From: Myxococcales bacterium | GTDB taxonomy: Bacteria > Myxococcota_A > Polyangia > Palsa-1104 > JAEUJZ01 | Length of the DNA stretch: 51,577 nt | Reading direction: 5' to 3' | Assembly: GCA_016794505.1 (NCBI GenBank) | Contig: JAEUJZ010000133.1 | Location: 1 to 51,577 of the forward strand | Part shown: positions 1-9,110 of the stretch, piece by piece | How positions within the stretch are numbered: position 1 is the first letter of the stretch | Layout: every line of letters starts with the position of its first letter | Notes under the pieces: generated by a model | The model's database searches: none | What the model saw: the letters and a program-made list of their open reading frames with translations, nothing else | What the model was told of the DNA's origin: nothing | Translations under genes and position numbers: made by a program

Positions 1-163
1 GCGCGAATCCTATCGCGTTGTACGTCGAGGCTCACGCCCTCGGAGGCTTGCTCCTGCGTGCTCACTCGCACGTACCCGACCGCCGTCCGAACATATCCGA
101 CCGCCGACCGCATCCTGTTTGTATTCCGCTGTGTGTGCATGCGGCGCGTAATAACTCTCGCCC

Positions 164-400
164 ACGGACTTCAACCGCGATGGCAAGCCAGACCTGGTGG
201 CGACCCTCACGGGAAGCAGCGGGGTCAACGTGTTTCTGGGCCAAGGCGATGGGACCTTTTCCGCCGCGGTCACCCTGCCCACCAACAACCGCCCCCTTAC
301 GATCAGCGTTGGCGACCTCAACAACGACGGCAAGCCGGATCTTGCGGTCGCTAACTACAACTCGGACAACATCAGTGTGATTTTGAACACTTCGCAATAG
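164..400 (+). pseudogene. C-terminal remnant of an FG-GAP/VCBS repeat protein
   Basis: The reading frame carries two FG-GAP-type calcium-binding loops, DFNRDGKPDL and DLNNDGKPDL, spaced about 45 residues apart, and ends at TAG 398-400. There is no plausible start: an in-frame TAA lies at 152-154, just before the first loop, and the only internal start-like codon is a GTG at 197 that would cut off the first loop. Complete members of this family are long secreted beta-propeller-like proteins, so this looks like the tail of a broken or rearranged gene. It is convergent with ftsH, leaving about 20 bp between the stops. The 160 bases before it hold no recognisable coding sequence. Confidence 0.55.
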
Positions 401-420
401 TCGAGGGGACGGTGCCGCTG

Positions 421-2349
421 TTACGCGGATGCGGTCTTGGCGGTTGGGGCTGAGTCGCCTGCGTCGCTGGGGCGGCTTGGAATGCCCAGGATCTGACGGA
501 AACGCTCGCCATCCATGACCTCTTGCACCAAAAGCTCGTCGACGGCGAGCAAGAGAGGCTCGCGGTGTTCGCGCACAGCGGCGCGGGCCTGGATGTATAG
601 CTCGTCGAGCAGCGCCCGCACTTCGGCGTCAACTTGGCGGGCCGTCTCTTCCGAGTAGTCATGCGGGCGCGGCCCTCCGACGTCGAGGAACATGCCACGC
701 CCCGACTCAAACGACTGCAGCCCCAGGGCTTGTGACATACCCAGCTCGACGACCATGCGACGCACCAGGTCGGTGGCTCGCTGCAGATCGTCCTGGGCCC
801 CCGTCGAGATATCGGGTAAGAGCTCTTCTTCTGCGGCGCGCCCTGCCAGAAGCACGGTCACGCGGGCACGAAGCTCGCCGCGCGTCAGTAGGTAGCGATC
901 GCCCTCCTCGGTCGGCTGCTGCATGGTGTAGCCCAGCGCGCCGATACCGCGCGGCACGATGCTGATCTTTTTCACCGGATCACTGCCCGGAAGCAGGCTG
1001 GCCAGCAGCGCGTGCCCGCACTCGTGATGCGCGACCTGCTTCTTTTCGCGAGTCGACAAGCGCCGCGACTTGCGCTCAAGCCCAGCGACGACGCGTTCGA
1101 TGGCTTCCAGAAAGTCTTTGGCTTCGACCTGATCGGCGCTGCGTCGCGCTGCCAGCAGGGCCGCCTCGTTGACTAGGTTGGCCAGGTCGGCACCGACCAG
1201 TCCTGCCGTCAGCGCCGCCACTTGATGCAGATCCACTTCTTTGGCCAGGACCACTTTGCGCGTGTGGACCTGCAGGATCTCGACGCGGTCTTCCAGCGTC
1301 GGACGATCGACGACGACGCGACGATCGAAGCGGCCTGCGCGCAGCAGGGCCGGGTCCAAGATTTCGGGCCGGTTGGTGGCGGCCATGATGATCACTGCGC
1401 TCGCCGTATCAAAGCCATCCATCTCAGTCAGAAGCTGGTTCAGCGTCTGCTCGCGCTCTTCGTGCGCAGCGACGGGACCAGCAACCCCGCGAGCGCGACC
1501 GATGGCGTCGAGTTCATCGATAAAGACGATGCACGGTGCTTTGCGCTTGGCCTGCTCGAACAGATCGCGCACCCGCGCCGCACCCACCCCGACGAACATC
1601 TCGACGAACTCGGAGCCCGAGATGGAAAAGAACGGCACGCGCGCTTCGCCGGCCACCGCTCGCGCCAGCAGCGTCTTGCCCGTGCCCGGTGGCCCGACGA
1701 GGAGCACGCCTTTGGGAATGCGCCCGCCCAAGCGGGTATAGCGATCGGGGGTGCGCAGAAAGTCGATGATCTCTTTCAGCTCGTCTTTCGCTTCGTGCTG
1801 GCCCGCGACGTCCTCGAAGGTGACGCCCGTCCCTTCTTCGCCGACGACGAGAGCGCGATTTTTGCCGAAGTTCATGACGCCGCCACCCAACCCCATGCCG
1901 CCGCGCCGAAACAGCCACGATACGAACAGATAAAAGAGGACGATGGGCAGGAACCACGAGATCGCCGTCACCAGCCATGACTGCGTCGAAATGGCGTCAA
2001 ACGGGATTTTCTTTTCGCCGAGCTTGCCGACCAGATCTTTTTCCAGCGCCTCTAGACGCCCGGTGCTGAAGACCTCTTTTTGGCCTTCGCCCATGATGCG
2101 GTCGACTTCAAAGGTGACCTTTTTGATCTGGCCACCGTCGACCAGCTCAACGAAGCGGCCATAGGGTACGCGCTGGTCACGCGGACCAAAGATGCGCGGC
2201 AACGCCAATAGTGCAAGCAGGATGAGAAGCCCCAGCCACAGTCGCGGTTGCCCATCGGATCCTGAGCCATCGTCGGATCCTGGGCGACGAATGCCACCGC
2301 TGCCACCACGCCCCCGCGGGGGACGATCTTGTCCGTTTAGCGCTGCCAT
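421..2349 (-). CDS. ftsH: ATP-dependent zinc metalloprotease FtsH
   Basis: Membrane-anchored AAA+ protease (642 aa) that unfolds and degrades membrane and some cytosolic proteins. A glycine/arginine-rich N-terminal tail (1-36) precedes the first membrane segment (about 37-54); a periplasmic domain and a second membrane segment (about 125-147) follow. The AAA domain has Walker A GPPGTGKT (219-226), Walker B VFIDELDA (275-282) and the second region of homology (ATNRPEILDPALLRAGRFDRR). The protease domain has HECGH (442-446), an HExxH zinc site in which the usual alanine is cysteine, and the third ligand region GAQDDLQRAT (517-526). The C-terminal tail is short. The length is normal for the family. 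The N-terminal cytosolic extension is longer than in E. coli FtsH. It is divergent from the UbiA-type gene, with about 100 bp between them. Confidence 0.95.
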   Translation of the reverse strand: MAALNGQDRPPRGRGGSGGIRRPGSDDGSGSDGQPRLWLGLLILLALLALPRIFGPRDQRVPYGRFVELVDGGQIKKVTFEVDRIMGEGQKEVFSTGRLEALEKDLVGKLGEKKIPFDAISTQSWLVTAISWFLPIVLFYLFVSWLFRRGGMGLGGGVMNFGKNRALVVGEEGTGVTFEDVAGQHEAKDELKEIIDFLRTPDRYTRLGGRIPKGVLLVGPPGTGKTLLARAVAGEARVPFFSISGSEFVEMFVGVGAARVRDLFEQAKRKAPCIVFIDELDAIGRARGVAGPVAAHEEREQTLNQLLTEMDGFDTASAVIIMAATNRPEILDPALLRAGRFDRRVVVDRPTLEDRVEILQVHTRKVVLAKEVDLHQVAALTAGLVGADLANLVNEAALLAARRSADQVEAKDFLEAIERVVAGLERKSRRLSTREKKQVAHHECGHALLASLLPGSDPVKKISIVPRGIGALGYTMQQPTEEGDRYLLTRGELRARVTVLLAGRAAEEELLPDISTGAQDDLQRATDLVRRMVVELGMSQALGLQSFESGRGMFLDVGGPRPHDYSEETARQVDAEVRALLDELYIQARAAVREHREPLLLAVDELLVQEVMDGERFRQILGIPSRPSDAGDSAPTAKTASA

Positions 2350-2452
2350 GCGAGTCCTCGTGCGCGCACTGTATCATCGCAGGCGAACCAGCGGCGCACG
2401 CAGCCACCACGCGCCAACCCAGATCGGCAGCCGATGTGGATAAGGACCTCGC

Positions 2453-3358
2453 ATGCACGGTGCCAAAGCGCAGTCTCAGAGCTCACGTCTGGCGCTTTTT
2501 GCGTCGGTGAGCCGCTTGCACATTGTCGCGATTGCGGCGCTCGGCACGTTTACGTTTGGCTGGCTGTTCACCGGCCAGCACCTGCCGCAGCTTGCCGCGC
2601 TGTCGGCGCTGGACTGGTTTGTCGTCAACCTGCTGAACCGCGTCGTCGACCTGCCTGAGGATCGGCAGAACCAGATTCGCGGCACCGACTTTGTCGCACG
2701 GAATCGACGCTGGCTGGTGCCGCTGTGTTTTGCGATGTTGGGCGCATCGTTTCTGGTCACGCATGCGCTGTGGCCGCAGCTTTCGCCGCTGCGCCTCGCG
2801 TATCACGCGCTGGGGCTGGCCTATAACTATCCGCTGTTGCCGGGGCGACGGCGCATCAAGCAGCTTTATTTCTTTAAGAACACAGCGTCGGCGATGGGCT
2901 TCTTGCTGACGGTGTTCGCGTATCCGCTGTGCATGCAGCCTGCCCTGCCCCGGCCCTCCGGCATCCGCTCAGCGACGGTACTCTGCGCCGTGCTGTTCTT
3001 CTTCTTGTTCGAGCTGAGCTACGAAGTCATCTATGACCTGCGCGACGCTCCCGGAGACGCCACAGCCGGCGTGAAGTCGTTCCCCGTGGTGCATGGCCAA
3101 GCGGGCGCAGTGCGAATTGTCGACGGGCTCTTGCTGTCCTCAGGCCTGGTGCTGCTGGGCGGCTTTGCGCTGTCGTGGGTTCCGTGGCGGCTGTGCATCA
3201 TGGTGTGCGCACCAATTCTGCAGGCCATCTTGTATAAGCGCTGGCTGCGCCGCGGCATCACCTCGGCCGACTGCATCCGTCTGACCTGGCTGAGTGCGGG
3301 ACTGCTGGCCACGTATCACGTATGGATCGTTCTTGGACTGCCAGGTGCCACGCTCTAG
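2453..3358 (+). CDS. UbiA-family prenyltransferase
   Basis: Polytopic membrane protein (301 aa) of the UbiA superfamily, which transfers a prenyl group from a polyprenyl diphosphate to an acceptor. Both Asp-rich sites are visible: NRVVDLPED (N62, D66, D70) and YDLRDAPGD (D195, D198, D202); these bind the diphosphate through Mg2+. About eight hydrophobic segments are present. The acceptor cannot be told from sequence; quinone, chlorophyll-like and other lipid acceptors all occur in the superfamily. The next gene starts 17 bp after the stop, so the two are probably co-transcribed. Confidence 0.8.
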   Translation: MHGAKAQSQSSRLALFASVSRLHIVAIAALGTFTFGWLFTGQHLPQLAALSALDWFVVNLLNRVVDLPEDRQNQIRGTDFVARNRRWLVPLCFAMLGASFLVTHALWPQLSPLRLAYHALGLAYNYPLLPGRRRIKQLYFFKNTASAMGFLLTVFAYPLCMQPALPRPSGIRSATVLCAVLFFFLFELSYEVIYDLRDAPGDATAGVKSFPVVHGQAGAVRIVDGLLLSSGLVLLGGFALSWVPWRLCIMVCAPILQAILYKRWLRRGITSADCIRLTWLSAGLLATYHVWIVLGLPGATL

Positions 3359-3375
3359 CTCAGGAGAAAGCGACC

Positions 3376-4293
3376 ATGTCCTCCTCCCCGACCACCTCAA
3401 CTGCCTTCGATGACACGACGTTCGAGTCGAGCTTTGTGTCTGCCAACGGCCTGCGCTTTCACGTCGTCATGAGCGGCCCCAAAGATGGCAAGCCCGTGCT
3501 GCTTTTGCATGGCTTTCCCGAGTTTTGGTACTCGTGGCGGCATCAGCTTCGCGCCCTCGCGCAGGCCGGCTATCGCGCGATCGCCCCCGACCTGCGCGGC
3601 TACAACCTGAGCGACAAGCCGCAGGGCATCGAAAACTACCGGACGCGCGTGCTGATGGAAGATGTCGTGGCTCTGGTCGCAGCCCTGGGATATTCCGCCG
3701 TGGATCTGGTTGGGCACGACTGGGGCGGTGCGATTGCCTGGGCGGTTGCCGCGTCGGCCGAGCATCGTCACGTTGTGCATCGCCTGACCGTGGTGAACGC
3801 CCCACACCCGGCCGCGTTCGTGCGCCGCATGAGCCTGTCGCAGCTTCGGCGAAGCTGGTACATGCTGTTCTTTCAGCTGCCGTTTCTGCCCGAAAAGCTG
3901 ATCAGCAAAGACGGCTTTGCGACGCTGCGGCGCATGCTGGCTGGAAGTGCGGAGCGCGGCGCGTTTTCGCAGCTTGACCTCGACCGCTTCGTCGAAGCGA
4001 TGGCACAGCCGGGAGCGCTGACCTGCGCGGTGAACTATTACCGCGCCATGCTGCGCCAGAACCTTGTCGCCGAGCTTCGTCGCCTGTCGACAATTCCGGC
4101 CAGCCTGCCAGTGCTGCTTGTGTGGGGTGAGCGCGATCCGGCGCTGGGCAAAGAGCTCACGTACAACCTGCACACGCTCGTCGACAACCTACGCATCGAA
4201 TACGTCCCCGACGCTGGCCACTGGGTGCAGCAAGAGCGCCCCGACGTCGTGAACCGCGCCCTGCTGTCGTTTCTGGAGTCGAAACCGAGATAG
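3376..4293 (+). CDS. Alpha/beta hydrolase, epoxide-hydrolase-like
   Basis: Soluble alpha/beta hydrolase of 305 aa. HGFP (45-48) supplies the oxyanion-hole region. The nucleophile elbow GHDWGG carries Asp115 rather than Ser, as in epoxide hydrolases and haloalkane dehalogenases. The acid is probably Asp254 (WGERDP) and the base His282 (DAGHW). A cap region with tyrosines (NYYRAML) lies before the acid, as expected for an epoxide hydrolase. The start at 3376 is preferred over an in-frame upstream ATG at 3322 because CAGGAGAAAG lies just ahead of it and the longer form would overlap the prenyltransferase gene. Its place next to the UbiA-type gene suggests a role in prenyl-lipid chemistry, but this is inference. 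Confidence 0.8.
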   Translation: MSSSPTTSTAFDDTTFESSFVSANGLRFHVVMSGPKDGKPVLLLHGFPEFWYSWRHQLRALAQAGYRAIAPDLRGYNLSDKPQGIENYRTRVLMEDVVALVAALGYSAVDLVGHDWGGAIAWAVAASAEHRHVVHRLTVVNAPHPAAFVRRMSLSQLRRSWYMLFFQLPFLPEKLISKDGFATLRRMLAGSAERGAFSQLDLDRFVEAMAQPGALTCAVNYYRAMLRQNLVAELRRLSTIPASLPVLLVWGERDPALGKELTYNLHTLVDNLRIEYVPDAGHWVQQERPDVVNRALLSFLESKPR

Positions 4294-4336
4294 CAGGGCG
4301 CAGGCGAACGCCCAAAGAGGCTTCAGGTCACTGCGA

Positions 4337-5530
4337 TCACGGCACATCCTGCAGCGACCACTGCGCGGGGGTCGACACGCCGAGGAGCTGATCGTACACA
4401 TCAAACCCCAGCCACTGCGCCGGCAAGCCGTTGGAGCTCATGAGGATCACCACGCCGCGCCCCTCGTCGGGTAGGTAGCTGATATGGGCCTGGTAGCCGC
4501 TGACCTTGCCATCGTGGGTGATGAGTCGCTGTCCGCGATAGCGAGAGAGTGCCCAGCCCAGCCCGTACTGAGCCTCGCCAATCTCGGCAGTAGACTGCGG
4601 CGACACGAGGATGTTCGGCTTGTGGGTCTCGTCGAAGGACGCCACCGAGATGAGTCGATTGCCATCCGGCGTGACGCCACCCGCTAGCTGGAAGCGCAGC
4701 CAGCGGATCAGCTCCACCAGGTTCGAGTTGATGGCCCCCGCTGGGGCAATGTTGTCGGAGTTGAACACCGCATGCGCTTCAAGCTTTCCGACGAGGTTCA
4801 TCCCATACGGCAGCGCGTGGTCCGGCGTGGCGTTCAGGCCATCCGCTGACACCGTCGTCTCGTTCATCCCGAGCGGCCGCAGCAGCCGATTGGTGACCAG
4901 GTTCTCCCACGAGTCGCCGGCTGCCCTGCCGTACAGGTGGCCCGCTACCATAAACATGTTGTTGTTGTATTCGAAGGTCGAGCGGAACGGATGATCGAAC
5001 GACAGCGTCTTGACCCGCTCATAGATCTCTTCGCGGCTGAGGTGCTGCTTTTCCCACAGCTCATCGTGGCGCCCGACGCCGGTTCGATGGCACAAGAGAT
5101 CGCGAAACGTGACCGCTGCTGCGGCGGCCGGATCCGCGAGCGTGAAGCCGGGATCGTATGTGCGCAGCGGCGTATCCCAGCCGATGCTTCCTTTGTCGAC
5201 GAGCATCCCGGCGAGCGTCGCGGTGAAGCTCTTGGTCACCGAGCCGATTGCAAAGTGGGTGCGCAGCGTGACCGGCAGTCGCTCTTCCAAGTCGCGATAG
5301 CCAAAGGCTCGCATATACACGGGACCGTTCTTGCTGACGATGGCCAGCGCAAGCCCTGGGATCTGGCGCTTGGTCATGACCGCCTGGACATAGGTCTCGA
5401 ACGCGCTCCCGGTCGGGAACGTCCCCTCCCCTTCGCCGAGCGGCGGATTTTCGACACGACTTCCGCAGGCCATGACGTGCCCTGCCAGCAGGGCCAAAAC
5501 GACAAGACGTCTGAGGACTCGATTGCGCAT
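4337..5530 (-). CDS. Class C beta-lactamase-like serine hydrolase, lipoprotein
   Basis: Probable outer-membrane lipoprotein (397 aa): the signal sequence ends in VMAC, giving lipidated Cys22. The serine beta-lactamase/DD-peptidase fold is shown by SVTK (97-100, active-site Ser97), YNN (188-190) and HDG (339-341), which replaces the KTG box as in EstB-type esterases and alkaline D-peptidases. It could be an esterase, a peptidase or a D-amino-acid amidase; the substrate is not predictable. It is convergent with the hydrolase gene before it. Confidence 0.8.
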   Translation of the reverse strand: MRNRVLRRLVVLALLAGHVMACGSRVENPPLGEGEGTFPTGSAFETYVQAVMTKRQIPGLALAIVSKNGPVYMRAFGYRDLEERLPVTLRTHFAIGSVTKSFTATLAGMLVDKGSIGWDTPLRTYDPGFTLADPAAAAAVTFRDLLCHRTGVGRHDELWEKQHLSREEIYERVKTLSFDHPFRSTFEYNNNMFMVAGHLYGRAAGDSWENLVTNRLLRPLGMNETTVSADGLNATPDHALPYGMNLVGKLEAHAVFNSDNIAPAGAINSNLVELIRWLRFQLAGGVTPDGNRLISVASFDETHKPNILVSPQSTAEIGEAQYGLGWALSRYRGQRLITHDGKVSGYQAHISYLPDEGRGVVILMSSNGLPAQWLGFDVYDQLLGVSTPAQWSLQDVP

Positions 5531-5978
5531 TAAGACTCCTTCGATTGAGCATAGCCCGATTCAGCCTCGGATATCCGTCGAGCCCGCCGGCCTGCGAGCG
5601 CGCTTTTCGACCGCTCAGCGCTGCCCACGCCCCCTCGTAAGCCGCGCCAGGCTGTGGTTTCTGGATACCCGCCGGTAGCGGAGCTGGCGCCAGCGAGCGG
5701 TCGCCCCTGGCCTTTGAGCCAGGACGCGGACGCACCGCTTGGTGCATCCTTCCCCGCGACGCGGTGGCTGCGCAGGCCTTGCTGCGCGAAGCCAGCGAAA
5801 CGCAGATTTCTCTGGAAATTTTTTCGCCGTGCATTGCCAGGTACGAACGCAGACTGTGCCGTCGCATCGCGCTGAGTATTCGACGGTAGCTGCTCTGCGA
5901 AGAGCGGGTGACGCGCAGCCTCGCAACAGCCGCTAGAACAGGGCGTGCGAAATTTTTTACGGCGCAGCCATCAGACAT
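5531..5978. other. Non-coding leader upstream of the sigma-54 promoter
   Basis: About 450 bases lie between the divergent hydrolase gene and the sigma-54 promoter without a convincing gene; open frames here lack recognisable protein features. The 10-mer GAAATTTTTT occurs twice (5815-5824 and 5949-5958), 134 bp apart, in otherwise GC-rich DNA. Upstream activator sites for a bacterial enhancer-binding protein would be expected somewhere in this stretch, but I could not assign one. Confidence 0.4.
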
Positions 5979-5993
5979 TGGCACACGGTTTGC
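5979..5993 (+). promoter_or_regulatory. Sigma-54 (RpoN) promoter, -24/-12 elements
   Basis: TGGCAC at 5979-5984 and TTGC at 5990-5993 are separated by exactly five bases, matching the RpoN consensus TGGCAC-N5-TTGC with the invariant GG and GC in correct register. Transcription would start near 6005, giving a leader of about 145 nt to the ATG at 6152. Such promoters need an enhancer-binding ATPase, and none is encoded in this window, so control comes from elsewhere. Confidence 0.8.
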
Positions 5994-6151
5994 GGTTTAC
6001 GGCGGCATCATCCGCCCACTTCGCCGTATTCCGTAGCAGATGCGTATCGCGTCAGCCGGCAATTCGGATGGGCCATGAGTTGCCAATTTCTGGATATCAA
6101 TCGGCGCTACGATAGTGCCATTTTTATCCAGCATAGTCACAGGAGACAGCG

Positions 6152-7546
6152 ATGACGCAGCAAGAGCTCGACAACATGCTCCGCGGTATCTTCGACGGCA
6201 TCTTCAACTCCATCACCAAGGCAGAGCCTGGGGGCAAGCCACTTATGTCCCCTTCGACAACGATGCTGTCGCTGATGAAGCCGGGTATGCCCATTCGCAG
6301 CAGCGATTTCAACAACCCGTGGACGCCTGGCAATACCAATGGCAGCCAGCGGGCGGCGGTCAACACTGCAGCATTGGCTGATATTGCCCCGGCGATGTCG
6401 TCGCTGTATACCGACACAGGGAATACGATCAGTAGAATCTACGGCGAGATCATGAATGGCGTGCAAATTCCAGCACAGCCACCGAATCCAGCCATCGAGC
6501 AGCAACTGCAGGATGCCTATAATTATCTATGGCGGATGGTTAACGTCACCGATCCTGATACGGGCGAAGTGACGCAGAACAAGATCGAGTCGCAGATTTA
6601 TCGCGATTACCTGGACAACTATGCCGCATATATGGCGCAGCGCAGTGCCTATATGGCGGCGTATATGGCCGCGCAGGCTTCGCAGGCGACGCGAGCAACG
6701 TGGCCGATGCTGGCTCCGACGCTGCAGATCCCCGTCAAGATGGCGTACGACAAGTGGCGCGCGGGCTTCGCCGACAAGGTCGAGCAGGCGCTGGCCATCC
6801 TGAACACCTCGTCACAGAACGCGCTCAGCAAAGCTTTCGCCAACGCCAAGCAGCTGTTTGAAGGCTACGGCGTAGTGCTCGAAGACGCTGGCAGTGGCAT
6901 GAGCCCGATGATCCATCGCTGTGCCCTGCTGCCGTCCGACTGGCACAAGCTGAACCCAGCGAGCAAGGGCGTGGTCGTCGACACGGCCTCGGGCTCGTAC
7001 TCGTCTAGCTCGAGCTCAGAGTTCACATCGTACGGCGGCTCAGCGGGCTTCAGCCTTGGCTTCTTCAGCATCGGCGGCAGCGCCGGCCACTCGGTCGAGC
7101 ATCGCCACATGAGCACCGAGACCAAGAACCTGCGCATCAGCTATGAGTATTCGCTGGTGACGATCCGTCGTCCGTGGCTGGCGTATCACCTGCTTGGCAC
7201 CAAGGGCTGGAACCTGCAGAACCTGTATGCCAAGGGCAAGATCTCAAACGGCAGCAAGGTCGGTCAGTCCGGCTCGCTGATGCCGCTCTTGCCGACGGCG
7301 TTTGTCGTCGCGCGCAAGATCATCATCTCGGCCAACTGGTCCGCGTCCGAGTGGGACTTCGTCAAGAAACAGACGAGCGCGGGCGGCGGCTTTGGCATCG
7401 GCCCGTTCTGTATCGGCGGATCGTACCGGCACTCGTCGACGAACGAGACCTTCACGTCGAGCTTTGCCAACGGTCGCATCGAGGTGCCGGGCGTGCAGAT
7501 CATCGGCTGGATCAGCCAAGTCGTACCGTACTGCCCGCCTGCGTAA
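6152..7546 (+). CDS. Unknown protein, paralogue A of a two-gene family
   Basis: 464 aa with no signal peptide or clear membrane segment; family not recognised. Residues 120-240 are alanine/tyrosine/glutamine-rich and probably helical. A low-complexity serine run (282-289) and glycine-rich stretches (295-312 and 410-424) flank a conserved C-terminal region (326-462) with LMPLLPTAFVVAR, ISANWS and VQIIGWISQ. The downstream gene repeats this region (FPMLPTAFIAIR, IKANWS, LQIVAWQSR) and also matches near the N-terminus (PGMPIRSSDF versus PGISLSPADF; LADIAP versus LANIAP), so the two are full-length paralogues. Expression should be RpoN-dependent. The start follows AGGAGACAGCG. A long hairpin follows the stop codon. 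A self-assembling or carbohydrate-binding role is possible but not shown. Confidence 0.8.
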   Translation: MTQQELDNMLRGIFDGIFNSITKAEPGGKPLMSPSTTMLSLMKPGMPIRSSDFNNPWTPGNTNGSQRAAVNTAALADIAPAMSSLYTDTGNTISRIYGEIMNGVQIPAQPPNPAIEQQLQDAYNYLWRMVNVTDPDTGEVTQNKIESQIYRDYLDNYAAYMAQRSAYMAAYMAAQASQATRATWPMLAPTLQIPVKMAYDKWRAGFADKVEQALAILNTSSQNALSKAFANAKQLFEGYGVVLEDAGSGMSPMIHRCALLPSDWHKLNPASKGVVVDTASGSYSSSSSSEFTSYGGSAGFSLGFFSIGGSAGHSVEHRHMSTETKNLRISYEYSLVTIRRPWLAYHLLGTKGWNLQNLYAKGKISNGSKVGQSGSLMPLLPTAFVVARKIIISANWSASEWDFVKKQTSAGGGFGIGPFCIGGSYRHSSTNETFTSSFANGRIEVPGVQIIGWISQVVPYCPPA

Positions 7547-7554
7547 ACGGGCAG

Positions 7555-7589
7555 ACCTCGCCGTGCTGGCCAACGCGGCACGGCGAGGT
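7555..7589 (+). terminator. Stable hairpin after the first gene of the sigma-54 operon
   Basis: ACCTCGCCGTGC (7555-7566) pairs perfectly with GCACGGCGAGGT (7578-7589) around an 11-nt loop. It begins nine bases after the stop codon of the first paralogue. There is no U-tract, so it is not a classical intrinsic terminator; it may stabilise the upstream transcript or cause partial termination, giving more of the first product than of the downstream ones. Confidence 0.5.
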
Positions 7590-7702
7590 GCGCAGGAACC
7601 ATCGTGTGCGAGCAATGGGGTCGGCGGCGGCGGGAGGACTGAGGCGGTCCTGAGGAATGGTTGGGGGAGCTACAGAGCACAAGTCGGGAAGCGGAGAGGA
7701 AC

Positions 7703-9070
7703 ATGGCAAACGCAGCTGATTTTCTGAGTAGCGTGTACGAACTGTTGGCAAAGACGTTCAGCATGTCGACGTCTCCCGATCTGTATCTACAGATGAGTTG
7801 GCCTGGGATTAGCCTCAGTCCTGCGGATTTTAAATTAACCGATAGTCCATCGGATCCATACGATCCAAATTGCGCCGAAGAAATCGTCTCTATGCTGGCT
7901 AACATTGCACCGACGTGCAGCGCTATGCAGTTTGCCAATTCCGGTTTCGAAATCGATGATTTATATCAAATCTTGATCTTAGGAGCGATGATCCAAGGTG
8001 GCGACCCAAGCAACATGGCCGCCAATCCAGCATACAAGTTATTTAGCGACGCGCAGTATGAGCTAATGCAAGCTCAGCGGGGCAGCCTGCGCGATCCTAG
8101 TGTGATGTATCTGCCATGCAAGGCCACTCCTGTCGATTGGTATAGCGAAGCTGCCGCGCAGTATTGGCCGACGCTGTCAATTTCGTCTACACAGGTACGT
8201 CCTGCCAATCCCACTTCGCCCTTTATGCTGCGGGGCGGCAAGCAGCTGATTGATAAAGGTCTGCTGCAGACGATTCCGCCACACCGCGATGCGCCGACGA
8301 TTAAGCAGCAGCTGCAGTCGCAGCTAAAGGCGCGGATTAGCCACCCAGCGCCGCTGCGTACGACGCTTCCGATGCTGAGCATGCGCCCGCTAGAGATTGT
8401 CCGGGCCCGTACGCTGGCGTCCCCCCCCGTCGGTCGCTCGACCTCGCGCACGCTGAGCATCCATGACAACGAGGTGGCCCGTCGCATGGTCACACTGGCG
8501 GCGGATCCGGCGTTCAAAAAGACGCTGCGGCCGAGCCCACTGGCCAGCCGCGTTGCCAGCCTAGACCGCCTGAGCATCGACGCTGGCAAGCTCGACCTGC
8601 TGCCCAACAAAGCGGTGGCGCTCAAGGACAAGCTGCTTCTGCGCGACCTGCTCAGCGAACAGCTGACGCCGGTTCCGATTAGCAACGCCACCGACGGCTT
8701 CAGCATCTCGTTTAAGTACTGCATGGTGAACCTGACGCGCAGCTGGCTGAAGCTGGCTCTGCTCAACACCAAGAACTGGTACCTGTACGGCACGCAGAGC
8801 GGCGATTACTCGCAGGGTCGCCTGGACAATAATCCGGGTATGTTCCCGATGCTGCCGACTGCGTTCATCGCCATTCGCGACTTGGTGATCAAGGCCAACT
8901 GGTCACAGACCGATCTGCAAGCGGTCAAACAGGCCAAGTTCTTGGGCCCGTTCGATATCGGGAACGGGACGATCAACCAAAATACGATTACGGCCAAGGG
9001 ACTGCAGATTGTCGCCTGGCAGTCGCGCTTGACGCCCATTCTGCCACCGCTTTCCAGCCCCAGCAGCTAG
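7703..9070 (+). CDS. Unknown protein, paralogue B of a two-gene family
   Basis: 455 aa, no signal peptide, family not recognised. The C-terminal region (333-449) matches that of the gene before it: SISFKYCMVNLTRSWL, MLPTAFIAIRD, IKANWS and LQIVAWQSRLTPILPP. The N-terminal PGISLSPADF and LANIAP also match. A central region (about 195-320) is basic and rich in Arg, Leu and Ser and lacks the Gly/Ser-rich stretches of paralogue A. The start at 7703 follows GGAGAGGAAC; an in-frame upstream start at 7661 has no such site. The first 400 bases are markedly richer in A/T and in rare codons than the rest of the gene. Confidence 0.8.
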   Translation: MANAADFLSSVYELLAKTFSMSTSPDLYLQMSWPGISLSPADFKLTDSPSDPYDPNCAEEIVSMLANIAPTCSAMQFANSGFEIDDLYQILILGAMIQGGDPSNMAANPAYKLFSDAQYELMQAQRGSLRDPSVMYLPCKATPVDWYSEAAAQYWPTLSISSTQVRPANPTSPFMLRGGKQLIDKGLLQTIPPHRDAPTIKQQLQSQLKARISHPAPLRTTLPMLSMRPLEIVRARTLASPPVGRSTSRTLSIHDNEVARRMVTLAADPAFKKTLRPSPLASRVASLDRLSIDAGKLDLLPNKAVALKDKLLLRDLLSEQLTPVPISNATDGFSISFKYCMVNLTRSWLKLALLNTKNWYLYGTQSGDYSQGRLDNNPGMFPMLPTAFIAIRDLVIKANWSQTDLQAVKQAKFLGPFDIGNGTINQNTITAKGLQIVAWQSRLTPILPPLSSPSS

Positions 9071-9110
9071 CTTTCAAGCGCGGTTATCGCGCAATACCAG
9101 GGCGTTTGCT

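Noticed and set aside
1222..1980. 252-codon plus-strand frame inside ftsH
   Set aside because: Lies opposite the AAA domain; no independent evidence.
3397..4173. Long open frame antisense to the epoxide-hydrolase-like gene (258 codons)
   Set aside because: High GC makes antisense frames long; it has no family features, and the sense strand has clear catalytic motifs.
5615..5926. 103-codon minus-strand frame in the leader before the sigma-54 promoter
   Set aside because: Arg/Ala-rich composition typical of shadow frames, no ribosome site, no recognisable domain.
9076..9090. Short GCGCG/CGCGC hairpin after paralogue B as a terminator
   Set aside because: Only five base pairs, no U-tract, and the lipoprotein gene follows at once; too weak to call.
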